64,000 nucleotides of DNA, from NCBI GenBank assembly GCA_024637045.1, contig JAGXFX010000009.1, positions 62,001 to 126,000 on the forward strand, in the 5' to 3' direction. This DNA is from Soehngenia sp. GTDB lineage: Bacteria > Bacillota > Clostridia > Tissierellales > Tissierellaceae. Under the pieces are notes generated by a model. It worked only from the letters and a program-made list of their open reading frames with translations. It ran no database searches and was not told where the DNA came from. How positions within the stretch are numbered: the first letter of the stretch is position 1; each line of letters opens with the position of its first letter. The position numbers and the translations under genes were made by a program. This document shows positions 9,756-18,179 of this stretch, in pieces.

Positions 9756-10508
9756 ATGCAAATAGAATGGTTTGAAATTTTAGCCCAAGTGTTCAACTTT
9801 TTTATTCTGTTGTTAATACTTAGGAAGATTTTCTACAAGCCTGTTAACCAGGTAATGGAAAACAGACAGGAAAAGATAGACCAGTTGATAGAGGAATCCG
9901 AAGAGAAAATGGCAGATGCCAGAAGCTTAATGGATGAATATGAGACAAAACTGTCCCAATTGGAGTCTGAAGAAGAGGCTACAATTAGGGAGGCCAGAAA
10001 AAAGGCTGAAGAAATAAAGGATGAACTTCTCGAAGAGTACAAAAATGAAGCTGATAGAAGAAGAGAAGAGTTTTTAAAGGAAATTGAAGATGACAAAAAT
10101 AAGCTGTCCAGAGAAATACAGACTACACTTGGAAAAAACTCAGTAAAGATTGCCCGGCAGATATTATCCTATATAACTGATGAAGAGCTGGAAGAAGAAT
10201 ATTTTGAGTCATTCTTAAATAAAATTGATAAGCTGGACAATGCAGCTTCCGAGTTTGAGATTTCCTTTGAAGAGGAAAAATTTGAATTTGTAAGCGCTGA
10301 TGAGATTTCAAAAGAAAAGAAAAAAACACTTGAGTCAGCTTTAAAGGAAAAGTTTAAGAATTTCAAGGAACTTCGATACTCGGTGAATGAGGAACTCGTT
10401 ATGGGATATGAATTGAGACTTGAATCCTATGTATTGAATAGTAGTCTGAAAAAATATCTAGAACAGACAGAGATTAACATTCTAAAGACTATTGAGGCAA
10501 AGAATTAG
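9756..10508 (+). CDS. atpF: N-type ATPase, b subunit with delta-like C-terminal tail
   Basis: Peripheral-stalk subunit, 250 aa against about 160 for ordinary b. Order: one N-terminal membrane helix (residues about 5-23), a long highly charged coiled coil to about residue 130, then a second region. Residues about 195-245 read KEKFKNFKELRYSVNEELVMGYELRLESYVLNSSL-like, resembling the C-terminal domain of delta/OSCP (D..LIGG..... ....D.S....L). The cluster has no separate atpH, so the tail probably supplies the delta contact to alpha. ATG at 9756 follows GGGGTGA; the extra seven in-frame upstream codons overlap atpE. Confidence 0.9.
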   Translation: MQIEWFEILAQVFNFFILLLILRKIFYKPVNQVMENRQEKIDQLIEESEEKMADARSLMDEYETKLSQLESEEEATIREARKKAEEIKDELLEEYKNEADRRREEFLKEIEDDKNKLSREIQTTLGKNSVKIARQILSYITDEELEEEYFESFLNKIDKLDNAASEFEISFEEEKFEFVSADEISKEKKKTLESALKEKFKNFKELRYSVNEELVMGYELRLESYVLNSSLKKYLEQTEINILKTIEAKN

Positions 10509-10525
10509 TAAAGGGGCAATTCACA

Positions 10526-12070
10526 ATGATTAAAGAACAATTAACCAAATTCGGTGAATTTGTTGATATTGCTTTGGATGAAAACCTCGATAAGTATGAA
10601 GTGGAGGAGATGGGTGAAGTAGTCTCTTTGGATCGGGGAATTGCCATTGTCAAGGGATTAAGAAAGGTCAAGTACCAGGAGTTGATACAATTTCCAAAGG
10701 GAACAAAAGGAATGGCCTTCAACCTGGGCACCGACAACGTAGGAGTCATACTATTGGGAGACTATAATCACATAAAATCCGGGGATACCGTAAAGAGGAC
10801 ATACAGCGTAGCAGAGATTCCAGTTGGGCATGAGTTTATTGGAAGAGCAATAAATCCCTTGGGAGAAGCGTTGGATGGTTCGGGAACTATATCTGTATCT
10901 AAAAGGCTGCCGATTGAACGGGAGGCTCCTTCCATACTGGACCGAGATCCTGTAGATAGCCCTCTGCAGACTGGATTAAAGGTAATCGACTCAATTGTGC
11001 CCATTGGAAAAGGACAACGTGAACTGATTGTGGGAGACAGACAGACCGGTAAGACGGCAATAGCAATTGATACCATAATCAATCAAAGGGACAAGGATGT
11101 TATTTGCATATATTGTGCAATCGGACAGCAAGCATCAACTATTGCAAAGCTAATGGAATCCCTTAAGGAGAACCAGGCCATGAGCCATACAATTGTTATT
11201 GTTGCACAGGCTGATGATCCACCGGGCCTTGCATATATTGCACCCTATGCTGCAACTGCAATGGGAGAGTACTTTATGGAGAATGGCGAAGATGTTTTGA
11301 TTGTCTATGATGATCTGACCAAGCATGCCAGGGCTTACAGGGAATTATCACTACTTTTGGAAAGACCACCAGGAAGAGAAGCGTATCCTGGGGATATATT
11401 TTATATTCACTCCAGACTACTTGAGCGCTCAACACATCTGAACGAGGACCTTGGAGATGGTAGTCTTACGGCTTTGCCTATTATCGAGACTCAGGCAGAG
11501 AATATTTCTGCATATATTCCTACCAATCTTATTTCAATTACAGATGGACAGATTTTCCTATCATCAAAAATTTTCAATAAGGGGAATATTCCAGCGCTGA
11601 ATATTGGAGATTCACTATCCAGAGTAGGTGGAAAAACTCAGCTACCTGTATACAGAAACATAACTAATGATTTGAAGCTTTCATTCTCGCAATTTGAAGA
11701 ACTTGAGATATTTGCAAGCTTTGGTACAAAACTCGACGATCAAACAAAAAAGATATTGGCAAGAGGTGAAAGGATTAGGACAGTATTCAACCAGTCTCAA
11801 TTTTCTCCTGTAGATGTAGTTGAACAAATTGGTATTTTCCTTGCGCTGACAGAAGGACTTTTTGATCAGGTGCCTCTTGAGAAAATTAAAGATGCAGAGT
11901 TATTGGTTAAAGATGTAGTGAGGGAATTTGATGAATTCAGAGACCATATCAGGTCAACCGATAAGATAGGCGAGGAAATCAAGTCGGAATTTAAAGCGAA
12001 AGTTTCCGAGCGAATAGAAGAGGAGTTGATTAGTGATGCAAACTCTGCAGAATCTTCGGAGGAGCATTGA
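10526..12070 (+). CDS. atpA: N-type ATPase, alpha subunit
   Basis: Non-catalytic nucleotide-binding subunit, 514 aa, full length. Shows EVVSLDRGIAIVKGL, P.GRAINPLGEALDG, Walker A GDRQTGKT near residue 170, DDLTKHARAYRELSLLLERPPGREAYPGD and TNLISITDGQIFL. It ends in an acidic Ser/Glu tail and overlaps atpG by 35 bases. Forms the hexamer with beta; regulatory rather than catalytic. Confidence 0.96.
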   Translation: MIKEQLTKFGEFVDIALDENLDKYEVEEMGEVVSLDRGIAIVKGLRKVKYQELIQFPKGTKGMAFNLGTDNVGVILLGDYNHIKSGDTVKRTYSVAEIPVGHEFIGRAINPLGEALDGSGTISVSKRLPIEREAPSILDRDPVDSPLQTGLKVIDSIVPIGKGQRELIVGDRQTGKTAIAIDTIINQRDKDVICIYCAIGQQASTIAKLMESLKENQAMSHTIVIVAQADDPPGLAYIAPYAATAMGEYFMENGEDVLIVYDDLTKHARAYRELSLLLERPPGREAYPGDIFYIHSRLLERSTHLNEDLGDGSLTALPIIETQAENISAYIPTNLISITDGQIFLSSKIFNKGNIPALNIGDSLSRVGGKTQLPVYRNITNDLKLSFSQFEELEIFASFGTKLDDQTKKILARGERIRTVFNQSQFSPVDVVEQIGIFLALTEGLFDQVPLEKIKDAELLVKDVVREFDEFRDHIRSTDKIGEEIKSEFKAKVSERIEEELISDANSAESSEEH

Positions 12071-12914
12071 TTCAGCAGAAAGTCTGAAATCCATTGTCAA
12101 GACAATGAAAGCTCATGCGTCCATGAATATTAACCAGTTCCAGAATGCAGCAGAAGCTTCTGGAAATTATCGTAAAATCCTGGATATGGGCATTTATATT
12201 GTGTTGTCTCAAGAGGAAGAAAGACCTGTTGAAAATATTAAACCCAAGGAGGGCTCAACTCTTCATATAGTTTTTGGGTCTGACCATGGATTGGCTGGCC
12301 GATTTAATGAAAATATTATAGATTATACCAAATCCATAGTGGAATCAAACAGTACGAATATCATTATTGTTGTTGGACAGCAAATCTTCAAACGACTTGA
12401 ACCTGAATATGATATATACAGTTTGTTGCCTGTACCTCAGACCAATGACGGAATAACATCAATTGTGCAGAAATTGCTAATAGAAATTGAGGAGCTGAGA
12501 AACAAGGAAAATATAAGTAACATAATGCTACATTATTGCAAGCCTGAAGCTCATACTAGCTATACTGAGCAAAGCAGTGTGCTTTTTCCAGTTGACTTTA
12601 GAAAATTTGTAAGTAAGGAAATGGAGTGGGAATCCAGGAGTCTTCCAACATATGAAATGGATAGGGATTTGTTGATTTCAGATATAATAAGACAGTACTT
12701 TTTCGTAACATTATTCAGAAGCTTTTGCTATTCCCTGGTTTCTGAAAATATAAGCAGGATAGAGTCAATGACTTCTGCAGAAAAAAATATCGATGAAAAA
12801 CTTGAACAACTTAATTTTTCATACAGCACTCAAAGACAAAATGGAATTACCGAAGAGCTAAATGATGTAGTCTCAGGATACAAAGCCATTAAAAGATCCC
12901 AAGAAAGCAGTTGA
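12036..12914 (+). CDS. atpG: N-type ATPase, gamma subunit
   Basis: Rotor shaft subunit, 292 aa. N-terminal helix LQNLRRSIDSAESLKSIVKTMKAHA and C-terminal helix with ENISRIESMTSAEKNIDEKLEQLN match the two coiled-coil ends of the family; the middle has FGSDHGLAGRFNENI. The C-terminus is more divergent than in housekeeping gammas, as in N-ATPases. The ATG at 12036 is preceded by AGGAG; a GTG directly before it is in frame but less well placed. Last gene of the operon, followed by terminators. Confidence 0.93.
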   Translation: MQTLQNLRRSIDSAESLKSIVKTMKAHASMNINQFQNAAEASGNYRKILDMGIYIVLSQEEERPVENIKPKEGSTLHIVFGSDHGLAGRFNENIIDYTKSIVESNSTNIIIVVGQQIFKRLEPEYDIYSLLPVPQTNDGITSIVQKLLIEIEELRNKENISNIMLHYCKPEAHTSYTEQSSVLFPVDFRKFVSKEMEWESRSLPTYEMDRDLLISDIIRQYFFVTLFRSFCYSLVSENISRIESMTSAEKNIDEKLEQLNFSYSTQRQNGITEELNDVVSGYKAIKRSQESS

Positions 12915-12970
12915 TACACCAAATTATTCGATTGGAATACAATCTTTTCGAATGACTTGGTGTATTTTGT
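12914..12970 (+). terminator. Terminator-like hairpin after atpG
   Basis: ATACACCAA (12914-12922) pairs with TTGGTGTAT (12957-12965), with an imperfect inner TTCGA arm and a short T-rich tail. Starts inside the atpG stop. Confidence 0.6.
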
Positions 12971-12983
12971 GCAGAAAAAAATC

Positions 12984-13017
12984 AAAAGAGCTCATCATAA
13001 AAGTGATGAGCCCTTTT
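12984..13017. terminator. Bidirectional terminator between atpG and mscS
   Basis: AAAAGAGCTCATCA pairs with TGATGAGCCCTTTT around a TAAAAG loop; works for both converging transcripts. Confidence 0.8.
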
Positions 13018-13030
13018 GCAGATAGTATAT

Positions 13031-14092
13031 TTATTTGTCTGTTTTTGAAAACTGATTTTCAAGTAAATCCTTATCAACTGATCGAAGGTGAAGATCTCGT
13101 TGTGGAAATGGTATTTCAATATTGTTCTCTTTAAAGATACGGAAGATCTTAAAATTAATATTTGTCTTTACCTTGATAAGATCTCTTGGGTCTGAGACCC
13201 ATACAAATATTTCAAAGTCCAGGGATGAGTTTCCGAATCCCACAAAATGGATATAGGGCTTTGGTTCGAGGAGAACAGCCGGGTTTACCTTTGCTTCGTC
13301 ATAAGCTACCTGAAGCAGTAACTCCTTGACCTTGTCTGGATCAGAATCGTAAGACACGCCCACCGGTGCAACAAGTCTCATAAAGGGTGATCCAAATGAA
13401 CGGTTAATAACATGCTCCTCAAGAAAATATGAGTTGGGAACAATAATATGCTCGTTGTTAACAGAACGGATAATTGTTGCACGCATATTTATTTGCTCAA
13501 CATCACCGATTATATCCTCCACAATAACACGGTCTCCAATTTTTATTGGTCTTTCAAATAAAAGGATTATACCTGAGATGAAGTTTGATGTTATATTCTG
13601 CAATCCAAATCCGACACCAACACCAAGGACTCCGGCAAAGACTGTCAGTGCACTAAGCTGAATACCAACCACTGAAGCAGTCATAAATATTGCGATTATC
13701 ATGATTACATAGTGGAAAAGTCTGTTGAAGGTAAACTGAATACCTTTATCTAGCTGGTATCTGCTGTATACACTGGGTAAAAATTGCTTTGTAAAAACCT
13801 TTGAGATATGAAAGGCCATGGTGATAATAAGGAATGATACAATCAAGAGGTTAAGATTTATGCCAACCGAACCAAAGGAAATAAATGGATGGAGTAACCA
13901 GGTTGAGTTCTGGTAGTAGCTTAGAAAAAAGATCAGAAAAGCATAGAGAATAATCCAGTTTCCAAGCCGGGAGTATGTTTCTTTTTTTCTCAAGAACTTG
14001 TTTATCAAAGGTCTTGTAAAAAACAATACTACTATTACAATTGCAGGTACTATTAAATGATTTTTTAGAATTGTATAAATGGAATCCAGCAT
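13031..14092 (-). CDS. Small-conductance mechanosensitive channel (MscS/MscK family)
   Basis: A 353-aa inner-membrane channel that opens on osmotic down-shock. Four or five N-terminal helices are followed by the pore helix VFAGVLGVGVGFGLQNITSN (near residue 150-170) with its Gly/Ala repeat, LFERPIKIGDRV at the start of the beta domain, and a C-terminal IPFPQRDLHL. The N-terminus is longer than E. coli MscS. The ATG at 14092 follows AAGGAGA. It is a single gene closed by the shared terminator. Confidence 0.92.
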   Translation of the reverse strand: MLDSIYTILKNHLIVPAIVIVVLFFTRPLINKFLRKKETYSRLGNWIILYAFLIFFLSYYQNSTWLLHPFISFGSVGINLNLLIVSFLIITMAFHISKVFTKQFLPSVYSRYQLDKGIQFTFNRLFHYVIMIIAIFMTASVVGIQLSALTVFAGVLGVGVGFGLQNITSNFISGIILLFERPIKIGDRVIVEDIIGDVEQINMRATIIRSVNNEHIIVPNSYFLEEHVINRSFGSPFMRLVAPVGVSYDSDPDKVKELLLQVAYDEAKVNPAVLLEPKPYIHFVGFGNSSLDFEIFVWVSDPRDLIKVKTNINFKIFRIFKENNIEIPFPQRDLHLRSVDKDLLENQFSKTDK

Positions 14093-14195
14093 ATTATGTC
14101 TCCTTTTTTGTATAGTTATGTGTTCATTTTACTGGAAGAAGGGGGGGATTGCAAGGAAATGACAAATTATATTGAATGTATTATTCATCTTTTCC

Positions 14196-14224
14196 TTGCA
14201 TTAATTAGGGATGTTGTATAAAAT
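14196..14224 (+). promoter_or_regulatory. Candidate promoter of the LacI-family regulator gene
   Basis: TTGCAT (14196-14201), 17-base spacer, TAAAAT (14219-14224). The operator at 14280 lies downstream of the expected start, where it would act as a roadblock. Confidence 0.5.
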
Positions 14225-14279
14225 AGACTAAAGAGAAAAGAATATGAAATTAGCGAAAGCTATATTTTTTTAACCGGAA

Positions 14280-14293
14280 TGTAAACGGTTACA
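14280..14293. promoter_or_regulatory. LacI-family operator, copy 1 (upstream of regulator)
   Basis: TGTAAACGGTTACA, a near-perfect palindrome centred on CG as is usual for LacI-type repressors, 18 bases before the regulator ATG. It matches the second copy at 15322 except for one base, which points to autoregulation. Confidence 0.8.
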
Positions 14294-14311
14294 TTTAAAT
14301 GGAGGCATATT

Positions 14312-15304
14312 ATGAAGGTAACAATTAGAGATGTTGCATTAAAATGCGGAGTATCCGTTGCTACAGTATCAAGGGTAATCAATAACAGCGACCAGGTAAC
14401 TGATGAAACAAAAAAAAGAGTCATGAAGGTTATTGATGAGTTTGGATTTATACCAAATACAAACGCAAGGGGCTTATCCACAAGAAGCACCAATACTGTG
14501 GGAATCATTGTTCCCAACGTATCAAATCCTTTTTTCGGAGAATTGATTGAAGGAGCGGAAAGAGCTGCCAGCGAAAATGGATACCAAATTATTATCCTGA
14601 ATTCTGGGTATAACACGGAAAAGACATTAAGAGATATAATGGTTCTTCAAAGCAGAGATGTTGATGGTATTATAATGTCAACTGCTGATATCGATGAAAA
14701 GACCTTGGATCACCTTCATGAGAATGAGATTCCTTTTGTCCTGATGGGGCCGATTCAGTACAAGTATCCAGTAAATTACGTATCCGTTGACAACATGGAA
14801 GGCGCTCGAATGGCTGTGGAGCATCTTGTGAAACTGGGGCACAAAAAAATTGCATATTGCACTGAGAAATATGACAACTACCTGAACCAATTAAGATATG
14901 AAGGCTACAAGAAAGCTTTTGATTCCAACGGATTGGAGATTCAAAAGGGTCTTTACCTTGAGGATTCTGTGACTGAGAATGTAAAGAATATAATCTCAAT
15001 GAATAAAGAGGAAAGACCTACTGCAATATTTGCGTTTAATGACAATATCGCTCTCTCACATATGGAAGCGCTTGAGAGAAATGGAATCAGGATACCTGAG
15101 GATATGGCTGTTGTTGGATTTGACAATATCAGATTTGCATCATACTTCTCAATACAGCTTACTACAATAGACAACAGACAAGAGGAGTTCGGAAAAAAAG
15201 GATTTGAAATCCTTCTGGACATATTAAAGAATGATGGAACCAAGACGCAGCAGATAGTTACAAAGCCTCAACTGGTAGTAAGAAAAAGCTGCGGTTCAAA
15301 ATAA
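14312..15304 (+). CDS. LacI-family transcriptional regulator of the nucleoside operon
   Basis: A 330-aa repressor: N-terminal helix-turn-helix TIRDVALKCGVSVATVSRVINNS, hinge with RGLSTRSTNTVGIIVPNVSNPFF, then a periplasmic-binding-protein-like sensor domain ending VVGFDNI. Operators with the same palindrome sit just before this gene and just before the following operon, so it probably controls itself and the downstream genes. The inducer is not visible in sequence; ribose-1-phosphate or a nucleoside is a reasonable inference. ATG after GGAGG. Confidence 0.92.
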   Translation: MKVTIRDVALKCGVSVATVSRVINNSDQVTDETKKRVMKVIDEFGFIPNTNARGLSTRSTNTVGIIVPNVSNPFFGELIEGAERAASENGYQIIILNSGYNTEKTLRDIMVLQSRDVDGIIMSTADIDEKTLDHLHENEIPFVLMGPIQYKYPVNYVSVDNMEGARMAVEHLVKLGHKKIAYCTEKYDNYLNQLRYEGYKKAFDSNGLEIQKGLYLEDSVTENVKNIISMNKEERPTAIFAFNDNIALSHMEALERNGIRIPEDMAVVGFDNIRFASYFSIQLTTIDNRQEEFGKKGFEILLDILKNDGTKTQQIVTKPQLVVRKSCGSK

Positions 15305-15321
15305 TTTTTTTTTAAATGCGA

Positions 15322-15335
15322 TGTAACCGGTTACA
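15322..15335. promoter_or_regulatory. LacI-family operator, copy 2 (upstream of xapX operon)
   Basis: TGTAACCGGTTACA is a perfect 14-base palindrome. A possible promoter TTACAA (15331-15336)-17-TATCTA (15354-15359) would have its -35 box inside the operator, so bound repressor would block polymerase. Confidence 0.82.
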
Positions 15336-15387
15336 ATACCGGAAATAATAAAATATCTAAACAAAATATTTAAGGCAGGTGATACAG

Positions 15388-15546
15388 ATGAATTTAACAA
15401 TATTGGCACTTATAACAGGACTGGTTGCAGGGGGGGTGTTTTCATTATTAAAACTTCCATTACCGGCACCACCTACACTACCTGGAGTGGTGGGAATAGT
15501 TGGAATATTTCTTGGTGCAAAGATAGTTGAGTTCTTTAAATTTTAG
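15388..15546 (+). CDS. XapX-domain small membrane protein
   Basis: A 52-aa protein of two hydrophobic helices, LTILALITGLVAGGVFSLL and LPGVVGIVGIFLGAKIVEFF, joined by a proline-rich LPLPAPPTL turn. That layout is the XapX domain, found beside nucleoside-use genes in E. coli and others; molecular function unknown. AGGCAGGTGATACAG precedes the ATG. First gene after the second operator and 51 bases before the isomerase gene. Confidence 0.8.
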   Translation: MNLTILALITGLVAGGVFSLLKLPLPAPPTLPGVVGIVGIFLGAKIVEFFKF

Positions 15547-15597
15547 AATAGATAATGCGGATACTACTAACTAACGATACAGCAAGGAGTGTTGATA

Positions 15598-16662
15598 ATG
15601 GATCAATTATTGAAGGATTATGTTGAAAAACTGAAAAACGATGATCTTCTTTTACCTGCATGGTATGAAGATGGCAAAATTGTTATGCTTGATCAGTTAA
15701 AGCTTCCTAAGGAAGAGTATGTTGAGCTTGAAGACATGGAAGCCGTTGCAAAATCGATCAAAACTATGGTTATTAGAGGTTCTGGAGCAATTGCACTTGC
15801 TGGGATCTATGGAATAATCATGGCTACATTCAGCAGCAAAGGTGATGCAGCTGAAATAAAGAAGGCAGGAGAGTATCTAAAAGCAACAAGACCAACTGCT
15901 ATAAACATGCACAGAACTGTAGATATGCTATGTAAAGATATAGATGGATTAAGTAGCGAAGAGCTCGTTCAGGAAATGCAAAAAAGAGCAATTGACATTA
16001 TGGAAAAGCAGCTTGATGTTGAAAGAAAAATTGGGAAAGCCGGCGCGGACCTTATCAAAGAAGGAGAGACAATCCTTACAATTTGTCATGCCGGAGGAGT
16101 TGCAGGATTTGGATTTGGAGGAAGAACCCTTTCCGTATTTAGAACTGCAATGGATCAAGGAAAAAACATCAAGGTTATTGCCTGTGAGACAAGACCGTAT
16201 TTCCAAGGTGCAAGAATCACTGCATGGGAATTGAAAAAACTGGGTATTCCCGTTACTTTGATTACTGACAACATGGTGGGTGCAATAGCACAAAAGGGAA
16301 TGTTCGACAGAGTTATTACTGGATCTGACCGTCTTGCAATCAATGGGGACACCGCAAACAAGATTGGAACATATATGATTTCACTTGTTGCAAGGGATCA
16401 TGGAATACCATTTCATATATCAACATCAAAATATAATATTGACATGAATGCAGAAAGCGGAAAAGACATAGAAATTGAAATGAGAGACAGCAGCGAAGTT
16501 ACAATGATAAATGGAGTTAGAATCGCAGCCGAAGGTGTGGAAGCACTTTATCCTGGATTTGATATTACACCGAATGAGTATATTACAGCAATTATCACTG
16601 AAGCCGGAGCTTTGGAAAAACCATTTAAGGAGAAATTGACCAAGCTGGCTAATGAAGACTAG
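15598..16662 (+). CDS. MtnA-like sugar-1-phosphate isomerase (ribose-1-P / methylthioribose-1-P type)
   Basis: A 354-aa member of the eIF2B-alpha-like isomerase family, which turns aldose-1-phosphates into ketose-1-phosphates. Seen: VIRGSGAIALAGIYG, RPTAINM, catalytic Cys163 in ILTICHAGG, ETRPYFQGARITAWEL and catalytic Asp244 in TGSDRLAINGDTANKIGTY. These equal the Cys/Asp pair of MtnA. Context (two nucleoside phosphorylases and a class II aldolase) suggests ribose-1-P, 5-deoxyribose-1-P and/or methylthioribose-1-P as substrate. ATG at 15598 with AAGGAG eight bases upstream; a GTG at 15589 overlaps that site. Confidence 0.85.
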   Translation: MDQLLKDYVEKLKNDDLLLPAWYEDGKIVMLDQLKLPKEEYVELEDMEAVAKSIKTMVIRGSGAIALAGIYGIIMATFSSKGDAAEIKKAGEYLKATRPTAINMHRTVDMLCKDIDGLSSEELVQEMQKRAIDIMEKQLDVERKIGKAGADLIKEGETILTICHAGGVAGFGFGGRTLSVFRTAMDQGKNIKVIACETRPYFQGARITAWELKKLGIPVTLITDNMVGAIAQKGMFDRVITGSDRLAINGDTANKIGTYMISLVARDHGIPFHISTSKYNIDMNAESGKDIEIEMRDSSEVTMINGVRIAAEGVEALYPGFDITPNEYITAIITEAGALEKPFKEKLTKLANED

Positions 16663-16704
16663 GAATATGTTTTAATAGCATCTTTAACAAGAGGAGGAGT
16701 TTAA

Positions 16705-17553
16705 ATGTCAGAGAATAGTAACTGGAACTCACAAGCTGAAAGACCGGAACTGGAAGGAAGACTTCAATATCATATAAGATGTCGTCCAGGTGATGTAGCT
16801 GAAACAGTATTACTCCCTGGAGATCCTGACAGGGTACCAAAGATGTCAGAATTATGGGATGAATCAAGAGAAATAGCTGCCTACAGGGAGCACGTAACTC
16901 ACACTGGGAAAATCAGAGGAATGGATATATCGGCATGTTCAACAGGAGCAGGCGGTGGATCAACTGCAAGTGCACTTGAAGAACTGGCTGAAGTTGGGGC
17001 AAAGAAGTTTATTCGTGTTGGAACAACTTCTGCTATTCAGCCTCATATTAGACCTGGAGATTTAATTATTTCATCAGGGGCAGTAAGATATGACGGAACA
17101 AGTGAAAACTACGTTAACCTAAACTATCCTGCGATTGCTGATTACGAAGTGGTTGCTGCTTTGGTTGAAGCATGTGAAAGACTTGGATACACTTACCATG
17201 TTGGAATAACAGCAACAGCTGCATCATTCTTCTGCGGTCAGAACAGACCGGGATTTGGAGGATACAGACAAAGCTGGTTTGATGACAGATATCAGGATCT
17301 TAGAGCTGCAAATGTGTTAAACTACGAAATGGAAGCAGCAACCGTATTGACTCTGTCAAGCCTTTTCAAGATCAAGGCTGGGGCAATATTTGCCGTAATT
17401 GGAAACAGAGTTACAGATGAATTTGTATACGGTGGAGTTGAAAAAAGCATTGAGGCTGCAACGGAAGCTGCAGTGATTCTACACGAATGGGAGCAGCTTA
17501 AGAAAGAAAATAACAAGAATTATTGGCATCCATCACTTGGAAAAGATAAATAG
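16705..17553 (+). CDS. Nucleoside phosphorylase, uridine-phosphorylase-like
   Basis: Splits a nucleoside with phosphate into base and (deoxy)ribose-1-phosphate. The 282-aa sequence has VLLPGDPDRVPK near residue 38, CSTGAGGGSTASALEELAEVGAKKFIRVGTTSAI and NYEMEAATVLTLS, the NP-I hexameric phosphorylase pattern closest to Udp. The base-recognition loop CGQNRPGFGGYRQSW differs from standard Udp, so substrate range is open. GAGGAGG lies before the ATG. The product is the natural substrate of the preceding isomerase. Confidence 0.82.
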   Translation: MSENSNWNSQAERPELEGRLQYHIRCRPGDVAETVLLPGDPDRVPKMSELWDESREIAAYREHVTHTGKIRGMDISACSTGAGGGSTASALEELAEVGAKKFIRVGTTSAIQPHIRPGDLIISSGAVRYDGTSENYVNLNYPAIADYEVVAALVEACERLGYTYHVGITATAASFFCGQNRPGFGGYRQSWFDDRYQDLRAANVLNYEMEAATVLTLSSLFKIKAGAIFAVIGNRVTDEFVYGGVEKSIEAATEAAVILHEWEQLKKENNKNYWHPSLGKDK

Positions 17554-17564
17554 GAGGTATTAAA

Positions 17565-18140
17565 ATGGATATTTTAAAATTAAAGGAAGAACTGGTTGAA
17601 TACAGTAGAAAATGCTATGACAGAGGTATGATTTGTGCAACGGGCGGAAATATAAGCTGTAGAGTACCTGGAGAAGACGCAATTCTTATAAAGGGTACGG
17701 GAAGTGCATTTAGTGATATGACTGTTGATGATGTAGTTAAAATTGACCTTGATGGAAATCATCTCGAAGGTTCAGTTCAAAAATCAAAAGAGTGGAGATT
17801 CCACGCAGGAATCTACAAGGTAAGACCGGATGTAAATGCAGTAATCCATATTCATCCACCTTATGCGACAGCAGTTGCAGCAAATCACGATGAGCTGCCC
17901 CTTGTAACAAACCACGCAAAGGGATACTTGAAAAAAGTTCCAACCGTTGGTATCGCTGGATCAGGATCTGAAGATCTGGCTGCAAATGTTCTTGAAGAAT
18001 ACAAGAATCCTGAGAGAATTGTAATCCTTATGAAGGAGCATGGTTTGACATCAGTAGGTCCTGACTTCAGAAAGGCATTCTTTATGGCTGAAATGGCTGA
18101 AGACACTGCAAAGATTGCACTCTTTAGCAAACTTAAGTAA
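17565..18140 (+). CDS. Class II aldolase (fuculose-1-P / 5-deoxyribulose-1-P type)
   Basis: A 191-aa Zn-dependent aldolase. Shown by ATGGNIS, IKGTG, KSKEWRFHAGIY with the catalytic Glu, zinc ligands in VIHIHPPYA and the third His in LMKEHGLTSVG. It would cleave a ketose-1-phosphate into DHAP and an aldehyde. With the phosphorylases and isomerase upstream this makes a DHAP-shunt sequence. It starts 11 bases after the phosphorylase stop with GGAGG. A regulator or sugar specificity is not readable from the protein alone. Confidence 0.87.
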   Translation: MDILKLKEELVEYSRKCYDRGMICATGGNISCRVPGEDAILIKGTGSAFSDMTVDDVVKIDLDGNHLEGSVQKSKEWRFHAGIYKVRPDVNAVIHIHPPYATAVAANHDELPLVTNHAKGYLKKVPTVGIAGSGSEDLAANVLEEYKNPERIVILMKEHGLTSVGPDFRKAFFMAEMAEDTAKIALFSKLK

Positions 18141-18179
18141 ACCAGGAAAAACTGTTTAAATAATCGCGGAGGTGACTGT

